Assembly: GCA_032622095.1 (NCBI GenBank)
Contig: CP136065.1
Location: 248,061,474-248,125,473, forward strand
From: Siphonodentalium dalli
Taxonomy: Eukaryota; Mollusca; Scaphopoda; Gadilida; Siphonodentaliidae
Length of the DNA: 64,000 bases
Direction: 5' to 3'
Part shown: positions 52,055 through 61,673 of the stretch, one piece after another
How the letters are laid out: the number at the start of each line of letters is the position of its first letter
How positions within the stretch are numbered: position 1 is the first letter of the stretch
The notes under the pieces: generated by a model
Seen by the model: the letters and a program-made list of their open reading frames with translations, nothing else
Told to the model about the DNA's origin: nothing
Databases searched by the model: none
Translations under genes and position numbers: made by a program

Positions 52055-52205
52055 GCCAGTGCATTCTCTTATACATGCGAGTCTCCCATACGGAGCCTCG
52101 CATATATATAAGAGAATGCACTGGCTTTTACAAGGTAAAGAGTGTTGGGCCAATGTATCCTCTTATATATGCGTGGCCCCCTATAGGAGACTCGCATATT
52201 TACTT
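52055..52205. repeat. Palindromic foldback, second copy of the family at 371-598
   Basis: A full palindrome at 52055-52125 (GCCAGTGCATTCTCTTATA and complement) is followed by a partial, decayed one (52148-52205, CCAATGTATCCTCTTATAT). The arrangement and words match those at 371-598, so the family moves as a two-palindrome unit. Confidence 0.78.
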
Positions 52206-52776
52206 GCGCCACTCTATGCTGGACGCAAGTAATGTTTTCGGTCCGGATCTCTGTTTATTTGTCTGTTTATTTGTCCTTCCGTGAATATGTTACGTCATAC
52301 CGGAAGTATATAATGTAAAGAATGCACATGCGCTAATATGAAACGGTTGCACCAATTGTAAATTAAATCCACGTATATACTTATATTGCATTGTTATCTG
52401 GTTTAATTTTGGTAATAAATCGTTCATAAAAGAACAATATTGAAGGATTTCTTTCTGGAAACCGATAAAGACGTCATGACGTCACGACGCACATCAGGAC
52501 GTCACAGGGCGCGCAAAACACCAGACATGATTGCGTCGATGTCCAGACAGCTGAGACTCGTATTACATGCACGGGCAGGCTAAACCGATCCATCTGCCAA
52601 CAGCTTCGTGTTTTATTATTATAAATATATTATATATATACCCTGCATGGAAAAATAAAAATTGGCATCCCCAAACACACCTCGCACCAGCATCCCATCA
52701 TCCAAAGAGCTCCGATACAGATCTCGGTAATCCATTTCGGTATGAATGAAGAATGGGAATATCTGTTTTTTTTATT

Positions 52777-52942
52777 GAAAACGCGCGGGCGCCGCTGACG
52801 ACGTCATCGCATATTTCACCACATTTTCCCGAACGTCAAAACAAGTGTGTTTCTTTTTGTTAAAAGAAACACACTTGAATTGATGTTCGGGAAAATTTGG
52901 TGAAATATGCGATGACGTCGTCAGCGGCGTTCGCGCGTTTCA
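52777..52942. repeat. Near-perfect 166-bp palindrome
   Basis: Arms with GCCGCTGACGACGTCATCGC, ATATTTCACCA and AAGTGTGTTTCTTTT are inverted around TTGTTAAAAG (about 52859). GC-rich outer tips (GAAAACGCGCG). It is a foldback MITE; its flanks do not reveal a clear target duplication. Confidence 0.8.
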
Positions 52943-52943
52943 T

Positions 52944-53396
52944 ATAATATGGAGCGCAGTGTATCGTTTTTTTATCTTCAAAATGTTCTCTAAACTAAAA
53001 GAGAAAATTTTGCAGGGGGCGTCGGAAAAAAATTCCAGGCACGTATGATCATTTTAATTTTTTCCGGTCTTGTGGGACCCACCCACCCAATTTCTTCCGT
53101 TTCCGGCCTTTTTTTCCAGGCAATTTTTTTCCGTTTTTTCCGGTAAGTTTTGGACACCCACCCCCTTAAATTTGAGAAAATTTATCATATAAGTGTCATT
53201 AATCAAGAAATGTGTCAACATATTCACATTTTAAGGGATATATAGGCAGATTGCCAAAGTTTTTATTAACATTCATTTTCATAATATATAGTCACATGAT
53301 CTAGTCACATAATCACATTTGAGTATTCTACATAATACATGGTACCGGTACAACAAATTTCAGATTATTTGATATTTTGATATTTGCTATGTGATA
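52944..53396. other. Gene-free stretch with dispersed repeat
   Basis: Positions 53010-53165 carry a repeat with TCCAGGCACGTATGAT, CCCACCCACCC and repeated TTTTTTCCGG blocks. A related fragment in inverted orientation forms the first part of the ORF at 54425. The rest is AT-rich without features. Confidence 0.55.
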
Positions 53397-53398
53397 TA

Positions 53399-53611
53399 CA
53401 GTAATGCCCTAATTAACCGAATCCATAACCACAGCAGAATAATAGGTAATTTTTCAGGATTTAGTCGGAAATATGGCTTGTTGTCATTCATCGGAAAGCT
53501 CTCGGGGAGAGCTTTCCGATGAATGACAACAAGCCATATTTCCGACTAAATCCTGAAAAATTACCTATTATTCTGCTGTGGTTATGGAGTCGTTTAATTA
53601 GGGCATTACTG
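53399..53611. mobile_element. 213 bp palindromic MITE with TA target duplication
   Basis: Tips CAGTAATGCCCTAATTAA and TTAATTAGGGCATTACTG, with TA at 53397-53398 and 53612-53613. The arms are nearly perfect complements along their whole length around CTCTCGGGGAGAG. TA sites and CAGT tips suggest mobilisation by a Tc1/mariner-type enzyme. The near-perfect arms suggest recent origin. Confidence 0.88.
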
Positions 53612-53946
53612 TATTGCTGGAATCAAATTGTTTATCAAAACATGTGGAAATACAACTGTTCATCCCAGTTCATCCCAGTTTGAAGAATAATGCTAATACC
53701 AAACATAACCATGATATACCCGCGCTACTCTTCTGGTGGCATCTCAGAAACCAGAACTGAGGAAACATGTTATAGCGTGTAATGGCAGGCTGGTAGCCAC
53801 TGCCTGAAGTAATAGGCTTCGTAATAATTGGGAATAATATGGATGGATAGCCCAATTTCACTTCATTTTTGCTCACAATATCAGTGACGATAAAATCTTC
53901 GTTACTGTGATTAACATTACAAGCTGATCCACATTAACATGGAAAA

Positions 53947-54052
53947 CAAGGTGGATTACCGCTGAGGCAGCGAAATACGTGTGGAATCCATACTGGAGAC
54001 CCACATACAACAAGGGTGGACTTTATCCTGATTTGTCTGAATTTTATTGACT
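53947..54052 (+). repeat. 106-bp duplicate of the last coding part of the 54425 ORF
   Basis: Nearly identical to 54717-54822 (I count three substitutions across 106 bases). It keeps the reading frame, the LYPDLSEFY end and the TGA stop. It lacks the first repeat half and the histone-type stem-loop, and no start codon in frame connects to it. It is either a truncated duplicate or an unused alternative 3' exon. Confidence 0.8.
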
Positions 54053-54424
54053 GGGTAATTTGCCTTCAATTTATTTGTTAAGATTTTATGTTTTACGTTG
54101 TCAAAAGTCTATTTTATTCCATTATTTATTATATCTTTATTTCCATGTCACATATGGTCAAGTGTGCTTTCATTTTATTACTTATTTTCAGCTGAGTTCT
54201 GCATAGTTATTCTTATTTTGTTGTATCAGTAGATGGAATCCTGATTAAATTTTATTTTTCCAGTAGCGCAGTTTCTAGTTCTATCAAGTTGAATTTGGGT
54301 TATTGTTGGTTATTGTGCAACTGATCCAACTTCTGATAACCTCTATATGTAGTATAGCATTACTATTAACTATATATGACCCGTTTCTGTTCAAAACACA
54401 TAAAAATAAGACTCAATAGCAGGA
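54053..54424. other. Gene-free AT-rich stretch
   Basis: No ORF, palindrome or element ends recognised. It separates the 106-bp duplicate from the ORF at 54425. Confidence 0.5.
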
Positions 54425-54820
54425 ATGGAAAAAAAATTTGGCATATGGAAAAAACTGTTTTTTGGACCCAAGAGACACCCACCCACCCCATCATACGTGC
54501 CTGGACATTTTTTCCGACCCCCCCCCTGTTGGCAGAAGAATGTTAGAGATTCGGAGAGCCATAAGATAGCCATTAGAGCTGGAGTTCAAGAATTCCTGCA
54601 AAGACGGAGACCCAGTCCTCCCAAGGTGTATGTGGAAACTCCAGAGTGGAACCCTACGTATAAGGAGGGTGCATTATATCCAGATTTGTCTGAATTTAAT
54701 CCTCCAAGACCACTGCCAAGGTGGATTACCACTGAGGCAGCGAAATACGTGCGGAATCCATACTGGAGACCCACATACAACAAGGGTGGACTTTATCCTG
54801 ATTTGTCTGAATTTTATTGA
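54425..54820 (+). CDS. Hypothetical protein with two LYPDLSEF repeats
   Basis: 131 codons from the ATG at 54425. The first third (to about 54540) overlaps a dispersed C-rich repeat. It is probably not ancestral coding sequence, and a splice acceptor (TGTTGGCAG, about 54529-54537) could begin the true exon. The rest is Arg/Pro-rich and ends with two diverged copies of a 25-residue unit, each running Y-V-x2-P-x-W-x-P-T-Y-x2-G-x-L-Y-P-D-L-S-E-F. YPDL fits the YPxL motif class that binds the ESCRT adaptor ALIX in retroviral late domains (known for the motif; binding here is inference). A histone-type stem-loop follows the stop by 19 bases. I recognise no homologue. It lies next to, and may belong to, the Polinton. 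Confidence 0.55.
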   Translation: MEKKFGIWKKLFFGPKRHPPTPSYVPGHFFRPPPCWQKNVRDSESHKIAIRAGVQEFLQRRRPSPPKVYVETPEWNPTYKEGALYPDLSEFNPPRPLPRWITTEAAKYVRNPYWRPTYNKGGLYPDLSEFY

Positions 54821-54839
54821 CTCGGCAAACAATTTAAAC

Positions 54840-54855
54840 GGCCCTTTTCAGGGCC
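54840..54855 (+). terminator. Histone-type 3' end stem-loop
   Basis: GGCCCTTTTCAGGGCC gives the 6-bp stem, UUUC loop form of the replication-dependent histone mRNA stem-loop. It is preceded by AAAC and followed by ACCCA as in metazoan histone genes. A purine-poor CAAAAG downstream (about 54869) is only a weak candidate for the U7-binding element. The strand is fixed because the complement would give a GAAA loop. No histone ORF is present upstream. Confidence 0.8.
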
Positions 54856-54924
54856 ACCCAAATTTTTCAAAAGCTACGCTCTGAAATTGCTAAAAAACGT
54901 AACAAGTAATTAAATCAATAATAT

Positions 54925-54930
54925 TTTATT
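54925..54930 (-). terminator. Polyadenylation signal of the zinc-knuckle ORF
   Basis: AATAAA on the minus strand, about 25 bases beyond the stop at 54956. It faces the histone-type stem-loop of the convergent plus-strand ORF, giving the two neighbours different 3'-end types. Confidence 0.6.
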
Positions 54931-54955
54931 CACCATTTTTAACTTTCTTGGAAGA

Positions 54956-55510
54956 TTATCGCGATAAACGTCTTTTTCTCTTTCTGGTAGGCAAAGTGGT
55001 CTGCTTAATTTCAGTATCATTAGCGCTTTTGGCTACAGCATTTATCACTTCCATCTGCGAATCCTCCGTGTTTAGAATAGTGATTTCATCATTTGATACC
55101 TCGGTTGAGGCGTATAATTCACAACTCTCAGTTTTCACATCCGCGATCTCGTTAATTGACATCGCGGTTGAGTTCCATTGTTCCCCACTTTCAGCTTTCA
55201 TATCCGCTATCTCATTAGTTAATGTCACAGTTTGATCAATGTCCATTACATCACATGGTGTGAGATAATCGTTGTCTGATGTGCGCGTCCAAGTAGACTT
55301 CCCAGGAGTAGATTCACTCAGCGTCAATGATGATTTTTTCATCTGATCAATCTTCTTTTTCGTAGTGCCATCACATTGAAAAGCCCAATGTGAACTCGAG
55401 TTGCACCTAAAACAGTTACCGTATGGTGGTACCCACTTTGTATTCTTTAAAACTTCTAATGCAAATTTTCGTAAATGTTGTAGGTTGTTACTCTGTAATC
55501 TTGGATCCAC
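54956..55510 (-). CDS. Hypothetical protein with CCHC zinc knuckle
   Basis: About 184 codons read leftward from near 55510 to the stop at 54956. No ATG heads this frame; CACAG directly before TGGATCC (about 55507) looks like a splice acceptor, so an upstream exon is likely. Near the N-terminus is a C-x2-C-x4-H-x4-C knuckle (CFRCNSSSHWAFQC), a nucleic-acid binding motif found in Gag and many cellular proteins. The rest is acidic with repeated NEIADxKxES units and ends in a basic RKRKRR stretch. No other domain is recognised. It is divergent from the DNA polymerase gene across a palindrome, so it may be a Polinton accessory gene or a host gene at the border. Confidence 0.55.
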   Translation of the reverse strand: MDPRLQSNNLQHLRKFALEVLKNTKWVPPYGNCFRCNSSSHWAFQCDGTTKKKIDQMKKSSLTLSESTPGKSTWTRTSDNDYLTPCDVMDIDQTVTLTNEIADMKAESGEQWNSTAMSINEIADVKTESCELYASTEVSNDEITILNTEDSQMEVINAVAKSANDTEIKQTTLPTRKRKRRLSR

Positions 55511-55541
55511 TGTGAGCGTTCGGTGCGTTATTCAATCGTCA

Positions 55542-55660
55542 GTGGAATGACGACGTGATGAAAATTCACGTCGATTTTATGCTCTGACACGGACGATGAC
55601 TGCGCATGTCCATGTCAGAGCATAAAAGCGACGCGAATTTTCATCACGTCGTCATTTCAC
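55542..55660. repeat. Palindrome between divergent ORFs
   Basis: 119 bases with arms GTGGAATGACGACGTGATGA... and complement, mismatched at few positions, around GATGACTGCGCAT. It ends one base before the ATG of the polymerase gene (55662) and begins about 30 bases from the minus-strand ORF. It could be a shared promoter or terminal element, or a MITE. Confidence 0.75.
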
Positions 55661-55661
55661 G

Positions 55662-58600
55662 ATGAAGCGCCTTGTGACATATTCAGATAGCGAAAGCGAA
55701 CGAGATAATAGAAAGAGAGTGCGACTGGATGATGACTGTAAATATTATACTATAAAAAATCTGACCGATAAATACTCGAGGAAATTTAAAACAGCATCAA
55801 ATAAATTCAACGTCACATTTCAAGAATTTCATCAACCATTTCAAACTGTTCACAGAATTTTCAAAGATCTGGTGAACAGTTTGAAAGATGAGTGTGATGC
55901 AGGACCAAAAGATCAAATGAGAATTTCCATCTTTCATCCAGGGTTAGATCTAGGGATTCACGTCCCGTTCACTTAAGCAAAAGACCTGACGGGTGAATTA
56001 TTGCTTGACAACATAGAAAAAGTTGCACAATCGAAAACAAAATTCAAAATTCATGACGGACAGATGACATTTGACATCACTGTCACGCATATGCCTACAG
56101 GGACCGCAAGACATACCTTACATTATGGAGCATTCGGTGAACAAAATCAAATGAAAACAGTAAAGAAAAGTATTCTTCTGATTCAGAACGCAGAAGATAA
56201 CATGTGTTTTGCGAGGGCTGTCGTTGTTGGTATGTGTAATGTTGACAAAAAAGATACAACTGAATGGAAGCAACAATGGAAACGGATTATGAGACCAGCA
56301 AGAGTTACACAACGGGAAGCTGCAAAGTCATTGTTGGATAAAGTGGGGTTATCACACGAAACCAGTTGCGGGGTTGAGGAATACAAAATTATTCAGGAAC
56401 AACTATATCCTGAGTATGTTATAAAAATACATAAGCAATTTGCTGACGAAGGCTTTCTTTTTCAACCACCACCAGTTGGGAAAGAAAGTAAAGTTGTCCA
56501 TCTATATTTCAATGACAACCACTACGATGTGATCACAACTGTCACGGGATTCCTTGGATGTCATTATTACTGTGAACACTGTAGTGTCGGTTCAAACAAC
56601 AGAGGTGATCATATATGTCCATACAAGTTTATGTGTTTCGAGGGTCAGATATGTCCCTTTGAACGATGGATACAATGCATCAAATGTAAGAGGACTTTTA
56701 GAAGTAAACGATGTCTCGACAATCATTTGAAAAACTCCAAAACATGACAAAACTATTTGTGATATGATACACAAATGCCAGAAATGTGGGGTTGAAATCG
56801 TCACACGAAAGGAGAAAAGACAAATATGTTCGGGAACAAAGAAGTGCAAATACTGTAAGGAAATCGTCGCATCAGATCACAGATGTCATATCCAGCAGTG
56901 CCAAAAGAGAGAAACACAGAAAGCAGTAAAGGTACGATTCATATTTTTTGATTTTGAATGTCAACAAGATACTGGTGTTCATATACCCAATTTTTGTGTT
57001 GCACAAACTGCTTTTGAAAATTGTATATGTAAACCCATTGATGAAATATGCATTTCATGTGATTCTGTATTGTCAAACAGAGAATATATTTTTAAAGGAG
57101 AGAATGTATTGGAAAGATTTTGCAAATGGTTGTTTTACACCAACGATCATAAAGGTACAACATGTATTGCTCACATTGCAAGAGGTTACGATAGTCAGTT
57201 CCTCTTACATTACTTGGTGAACAATGGAAATTCAGAACCTAATGTTATTATGAATGGCAACAAAATACTTAGTTTACAATGCAATGGTGTTAAAGTAATT
57301 GATTCATTGAGTTTCATCCCTATGGCATTATCTAAATTTCCAAAACATTCCAACTTGAAGAAATGGCTAAAGGTTATTTTCCACATTGGGCAAATACACA
57401 GGACTTTCAGAATTACGTAGGACCATATCTAGACAAAAAATACTATAAACCTGAAATCATGTCTGAGGAAAATAGAGATTAATTTCTGAAATGGTACGAA
57501 GCTAGGGGTGAAGATATTTTTGATTTTCAAAAAGAAATTCAAAAGTATTGTAAATCAGATGTAGACAATTTAAGACGTGGATGTGGCAAATTCAGACTAT
57601 GTGTAATGGAAACTGATCAAATAGATCCATTTCGGGAAGCAATAACATTAGCTCAAACCTGTAACCTTGCATGGAGAAAAAGTTCATTACCAGAGAATTC
57701 TCTAGGTATAATTTCAGACGCTGGATAACCACAAGCGCGTATATTTTCAATGAAAGCAATTCGATGGCCACAGTACATTGCTACAAAACAAAATATAAAC
57801 ATAAAGCATGCTTTAAATGGTGGTGAAGTTAAAATAGGCACACATTTTGTTGATGGTTATCATGCAGAATCAAACACAGTGTATGAAATGTATGGGTGTG
57901 TTTTTCATGGCTGTCCTACTTGCTATCCAGATGGAAATCGCCGAAACCCATACAGTAATATAACAATGCATTAATTGTATGAAAAAACAATAAAAACGGA
58001 AACTGAAATCAAAAGCTTGGGATGAAAATTAATATGCATCTGGGAACATGACCTGGACAATAAATGTAAAGCAGACAAATATTTAAAACAAACTATTGAT
58101 CAATTCTATTTGCATCAAGACCCAATTAAACCAAGGGAAGCATTATTTGGTGGCAGGACTAATGCTCTAAAATTATATCATGAAATAGAACCAACATCTA
58201 AACAGGAAATAAAATATATTGATATATGCAGTTTGTATCCTAGTGTAAATAAATATAAGGAGTACCCACTTGGTCATCCAACAATTCTAAGTCAGGAACA
58301 AATAGGAGACATCAAATCCTACAAAGGACTCATTAAATGCAAAGTATTACCTCCAAATAAATTGTACATTCCAGTGCTACCGATCCACTGTAAAAACAAA
58401 ATGATATATACATTGTGTAAAACTTGTGCAGAAAATTAAAGTGGACAGTGTAATCATAAAACCGAACAGCGTGCTTTAGTTGGAGTTTGGACACATGTAG
58501 AATTATTCAAAGCAATAGAATTGGGTTACCAAATTCTGGAAGTGTATCAAGTTTGGCATTGGACTGAGTGGTCGGATAAAGTATACAGGGATTACATTGA

Positions 58601-59457
58601 TAAATACCTCCAAATTAAACAAGAAGCAAGTGGATATCCAAATTCTGTTAAAAGTTAAGAAGATAAAGATAAATACATTAAAGATTATTATGAGGTTGAA
58701 GGTATAAAACATGAAAAAGAAAAAATCGAAAAAAACCCAGGACTCCGCCAGTGCGCAAAATTAATGATAAATTGCATATGGGGAAAAAATGCACAAAATA
58801 ATATTCTTACTAAAACTGAATATATCTCAGAACCATCCAGTAATTTTGAACTATTAACTGATAAAAAATGTCACCGTCAAAGCAGTTGAAATTTTGAACA
58901 GGATAAATTCATATTATTCAGCTATGAAAATAAAACCGATATTATAGAACCACATCCATCTGCCAATGTAGTTGTTGCATCATTTGTCACAGCATATGCA
59001 CGCTTGGAGTTTTAGAAAAACTCCAAGATAGGGTGTTGTATTTCGACACTGATAGCTGCATGTATATTTTCGATCCAGAGAAAGAAAATATCAAAACCGA
59101 AGACAGCTACCTTGGTAAATGGACTGATGAACATCCGGATGATAAAATCATGAAATTGGTAGGGTTAGGACCGAAAAATTATGGATATCAGTATCAGTAT
59201 CAGTCATAAAATCTGTATGTAAGGTCAAGGGTATCACTCTGGATTATAAAACTAAACAGCAAATAAATTTTCATTCAATGGTTGAATGTGTTAACGACCG
59301 GTCAAATTTTCAACGTGTCATAAACTATCCATGCAGAATTAAACGCACAAAGAACCGAGAAGTAATTAGTGAAGAGCAAACAAAAACATTCCGATCTGTG
59401 TACACCAAACGACTTGTTGTGTGTGAATACAACACAATTCCTTATGGATGGAATTGA
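55662..59457 (+). pseudogene. POLB: Polinton protein-primed DNA polymerase B, multiply interrupted
   Basis: Replicates the element by protein priming (family knowledge). The N-terminal extension begins at ATG 55662 and ends in zinc-binding pairs (CEHC, CIKCKRTF) near 56700. The 3'-5' exonuclease motifs follow: FDFEC near 56950, ARGYDSQF near 57180 and YCKSDVDNLR near 57550. The palm motifs are present: YIDICSLYPS near 58230, KLMINCIWGK near 58770 and YFDTDS near 59045. The C-terminus IPYGWN ends at 59457. Stops in frame include 55974, 56745, 57973, 58437, 58656, 58888 and 59013, with more at 57481 and 57726. Frameshifts lie near 56750, 57380, 57740 and between 59020 and 59230. Motif residues survive despite the breaks, so decay is fairly recent, but no complete polymerase can be made. 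Confidence 0.88.
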
Positions 59458-59638
59458 TGTGTTACCAGCAGAAATGCTTTTGAAAATTTATAATAATTTG
59501 ATCGAAATGTCAAAAATGGATCAAGAAATCAAACAAGAACTTAAGCAAGCTTGGTTTTTGAGGGAAAGTAGAATTATAATGGAGACTTTGCTGAACGGAC
59601 ATTTCTCTGAGGGACAGTCGACTGAGATGTTTGATTGA
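59444..59638 (+). CDS. Small hypothetical Polinton protein
   Basis: 64 codons from ATG 59444, overlapping the last 14 bases of the polymerase gene in another frame. The N-terminus (GIDVLPAEMLLKIYNNLIEM) has the leucine/proline spacing of an F-box-like helix pair, but the match is weak. The remainder is charged and helical. It may continue into the next ORF through a one-base shift near 59630, since that ORF lacks an ATG at its head. Confidence 0.5.
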   Translation: MDGIDVLPAEMLLKIYNNLIEMSKMDQEIKQELKQAWFLRESRIIMETLLNGHFSEGQSTEMFD

Positions 59639-59927
59639 GATATCAGAATTTGAAACTGATTTCTTAATGGATATATTGGATCAACTGTTTTCAGATTATT
59701 GGATATTTCATGGTGTTCCTAAAAACGAAATAAACGAAATTCGTGCATTAGTTGGAAATAATTTTACTCGCTTTGCTAAATATCAAGACAGGATTCTCAA
59801 TGAAAACACTTTGAAATTCGAAGAGGTGACGAGAATATATGGATACATTATTCTCCGAGAACCATGTACAATTTTCACTGCTGAAAAGTTATTTGAAGAA
59901 AAAGTGTCTTTCAGATTTAGATTATGA
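59631..59927 (+). CDS. Small hypothetical Polinton protein (possible continuation)
   Basis: Open from about 59631 (first ATG 59667) to the TAA/TGA end at 59927. Predicted helical and acidic, with no recognised domain. It overlaps the end of the previous ORF by a few bases. Either a separate gene starting at 59667 or the C-terminal half of the preceding one after a frameshift. Confidence 0.45.
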   Translation: MIEISEFETDFLMDILDQLFSDYWIFHGVPKNEINEIRALVGNNFTRFAKYQDRILNENTLKFEEVTRIYGYIILREPCTIFTAEKLFEEKVSFRFRL

Positions 59928-60019
59928 ACTCATATGGACATTTGGAATAGTATGGAGTTATGGTGATTCTTCATAAAAAATAAAAAAGGTTGATTCCGAA
60001 CAATCCTAATCAGTCTTAC

Positions 60020-60689
60020 ATGATCTGTCTCAGGGTAAAGATGGACGAATCATTGTTGTTCAAACATCCCTGTAACATTTTCATATCGGGACCAAGTGGT
60101 TGTGGTAAAACAGAATTTGTTAAGAAATTAATCGAATATAAAGATGACTTGTTCAAACCTGTTCCATACAAAGTCGTTTGGTGTTACAAAGAATGGCAAA
60201 ATACCTATAGTCAGATGCAAGAATTTCACAATATTCAATTTATAAATGGAATACCGGATGATGACAATGAACTTGTCGATGACAGACTTACCGCACCTCG
60301 TCGTTTTTGATGACATGTTAGGTGATAAAGATGAAGAAAAAATTATGTTGTGGTTTACAAGAAAAGGACATCACAGAAATTTTTCTGTTATTTACATAAC
60401 CCAAAACATGTTTCAGAAATCTAAAGCGAGTAGAACTTTGAGTTTGATTGCACATTACATGGTATTATTTCAAAGTGTGCGTGATAAAGGCCAAATAAAA
60501 ATTCTTGCCTCTCAAATGCAAATACCTCATTTAATGCAAGCATATGATGATGCAACTTCAACCAATCATGGTTATTTACTACTCGATTTTCACCCAAAAA
60601 CGGATAAATCGTTGAGACTTAGAACTGATATTTTCCATCGCTGGCTCACAAATGACGATCGAGTTGCGCTAATATATTCATCGGTATAA
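60020..60689 (+). pseudogene. ATP: Polinton genome-packaging ATPase (FtsK/HerA type), one frameshift
   Basis: Motor ATPase that packages DNA into capsids in related viruses. The start is ATG 60020 or 60041. Walker A GPSGCGKT lies near 60095 and Walker B LVVFDDML near 60300; the typical downstream polar region (VIYITQNMF) follows near 60390. The frame changes by one base between 60285 and 60300, just before Walker B, so the two halves are not co-translated. It is otherwise intact to the stop at 60689. Confidence 0.85.
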
Positions 60690-60725
60690 AGATAAGTGTA
60701 TCAACATAACATTTCATTTCCAATC

Positions 60726-61293
60726 ATGGAGTCGCATGAAGCAGTCTTGAGTGTATTTTCGACTATTGCTAAATTAATACTTGATGATCACTTAAAGCTT
60801 CCAAAGCAGACACGAACATTCCTGCAAAAACACAAAAAAAGAGCTGAAGAAAATAGATGACAGTAGAACTCATATCGATTCAAAAAAGAAAATACTTTTA
60901 AAAACAGGTGGAGGTGGTTTTCTTAGTGGAGTTTTGATCAGAAGTCTTCTCGGACAAAAAGAAAATAAATCAATTGCACGAGTTAGATCAAATAGAGTAA
61001 ATGATACTCGAGTAAATTCTACGATTGCACAGCGAGCTAGTCCAGTCAGAGTAAATTCTACAATTGCACAGCGAACTACTCCAGCTAGAGTAAATTCTAC
61101 TGGCTTAAGTTCTATATTTGCTAGATTTCAACCACTCAACGATCATGGTCCGCAACCAATTCCATCAATTCAAGAAGCAGAACATTCCCCGTTGGTTCAA
61201 CGATACTCAAAAATTATGAATCTTTTAAACCCATCGAAATTAGCTTTGATGGCATTTGATCGTAATTTTAATAAACGTAAAAGTAAAAAGTAA
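60726..61293 (+). pseudogene. Small basic Polinton protein with GGGGFL motif, frameshifted
   Basis: ATG 60726 opens a helical N-terminus (MESHEAVLSVFSTIAKLILD). The frame shifts by one at a run of seven A (60834-60840); without that the short form stops at 60860. The second part carries GGGGFLSGVLIRSLLG, reminiscent of protease-cleavage and membrane-active stretches in viral minor capsid proteins (inference). It then has a basic low-complexity region with repeated RVNSTIAQR units near 61010-61100, ending at 61293. Function not established. Confidence 0.6.
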
Positions 61294-61329
61294 TTCAGTC
61301 ATTTGACATTCAACTGTTGAAGAGTAAAG

Positions 61330-61671
61330 ATGGTGAAAAAAACTCCACTGATTAAAAAATATGGTAGTTTTGTAATGGCTATGAATCAGGCACCAACTCA
61401 TTTTCGGAAAAAAATGATAAAAGATGCCCCAAAGAGAGTGATTGATTGCATGTCAGAATGCTGTAAAAATATTTTAAAAGGCAATGTAAAACTAACAGAA
61501 GCTCAGAATCGTAAACTTCGTCCGAGGTGTAGACATCTCAGAGAACTTGCAAGTAAATCAACATCTTTGAAACGAAAAAAACAAATTTTAAACCAGAAAG
61601 GAGGTTTTTTACCACTTCTTATGCTAGCACCGTTGCTTGGTAAAGCACTCGCTGGAATACTTCGCGGTTAA
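61330..61671 (+). CDS. Small basic Polinton protein with hydrophobic C-terminus
   Basis: 113 codons from ATG 61330, intact. It is lysine/arginine-rich with three cysteines in CMSECC, then RHLRELASKSTSLKRKKQIL, and ends QKGGFLPLLMLAPLLGKALA plus a few residues. The GGF-hydrophobic tail is characteristic of a conserved small Polinton/adintovirus protein of probable virion function (recalled; exact role unknown). Four bases separate it from the next start. Confidence 0.65.
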   Translation: MVKKTPLIKKYGSFVMAMNQAPTHFRKKMIKDAPKRVIDCMSECCKNILKGNVKLTEAQNRKLRPRCRHLRELASKSTSLKRKKQILNQKGGFLPLLMLAPLLGKALAGILRG

Positions 61672-61673
61672 AC

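Noticed and set aside
54838..54860. Remnant of a real histone gene
   Set aside because: No histone-fold coding sequence is found upstream in any frame; the ORF that ends there has different, repeated motifs.
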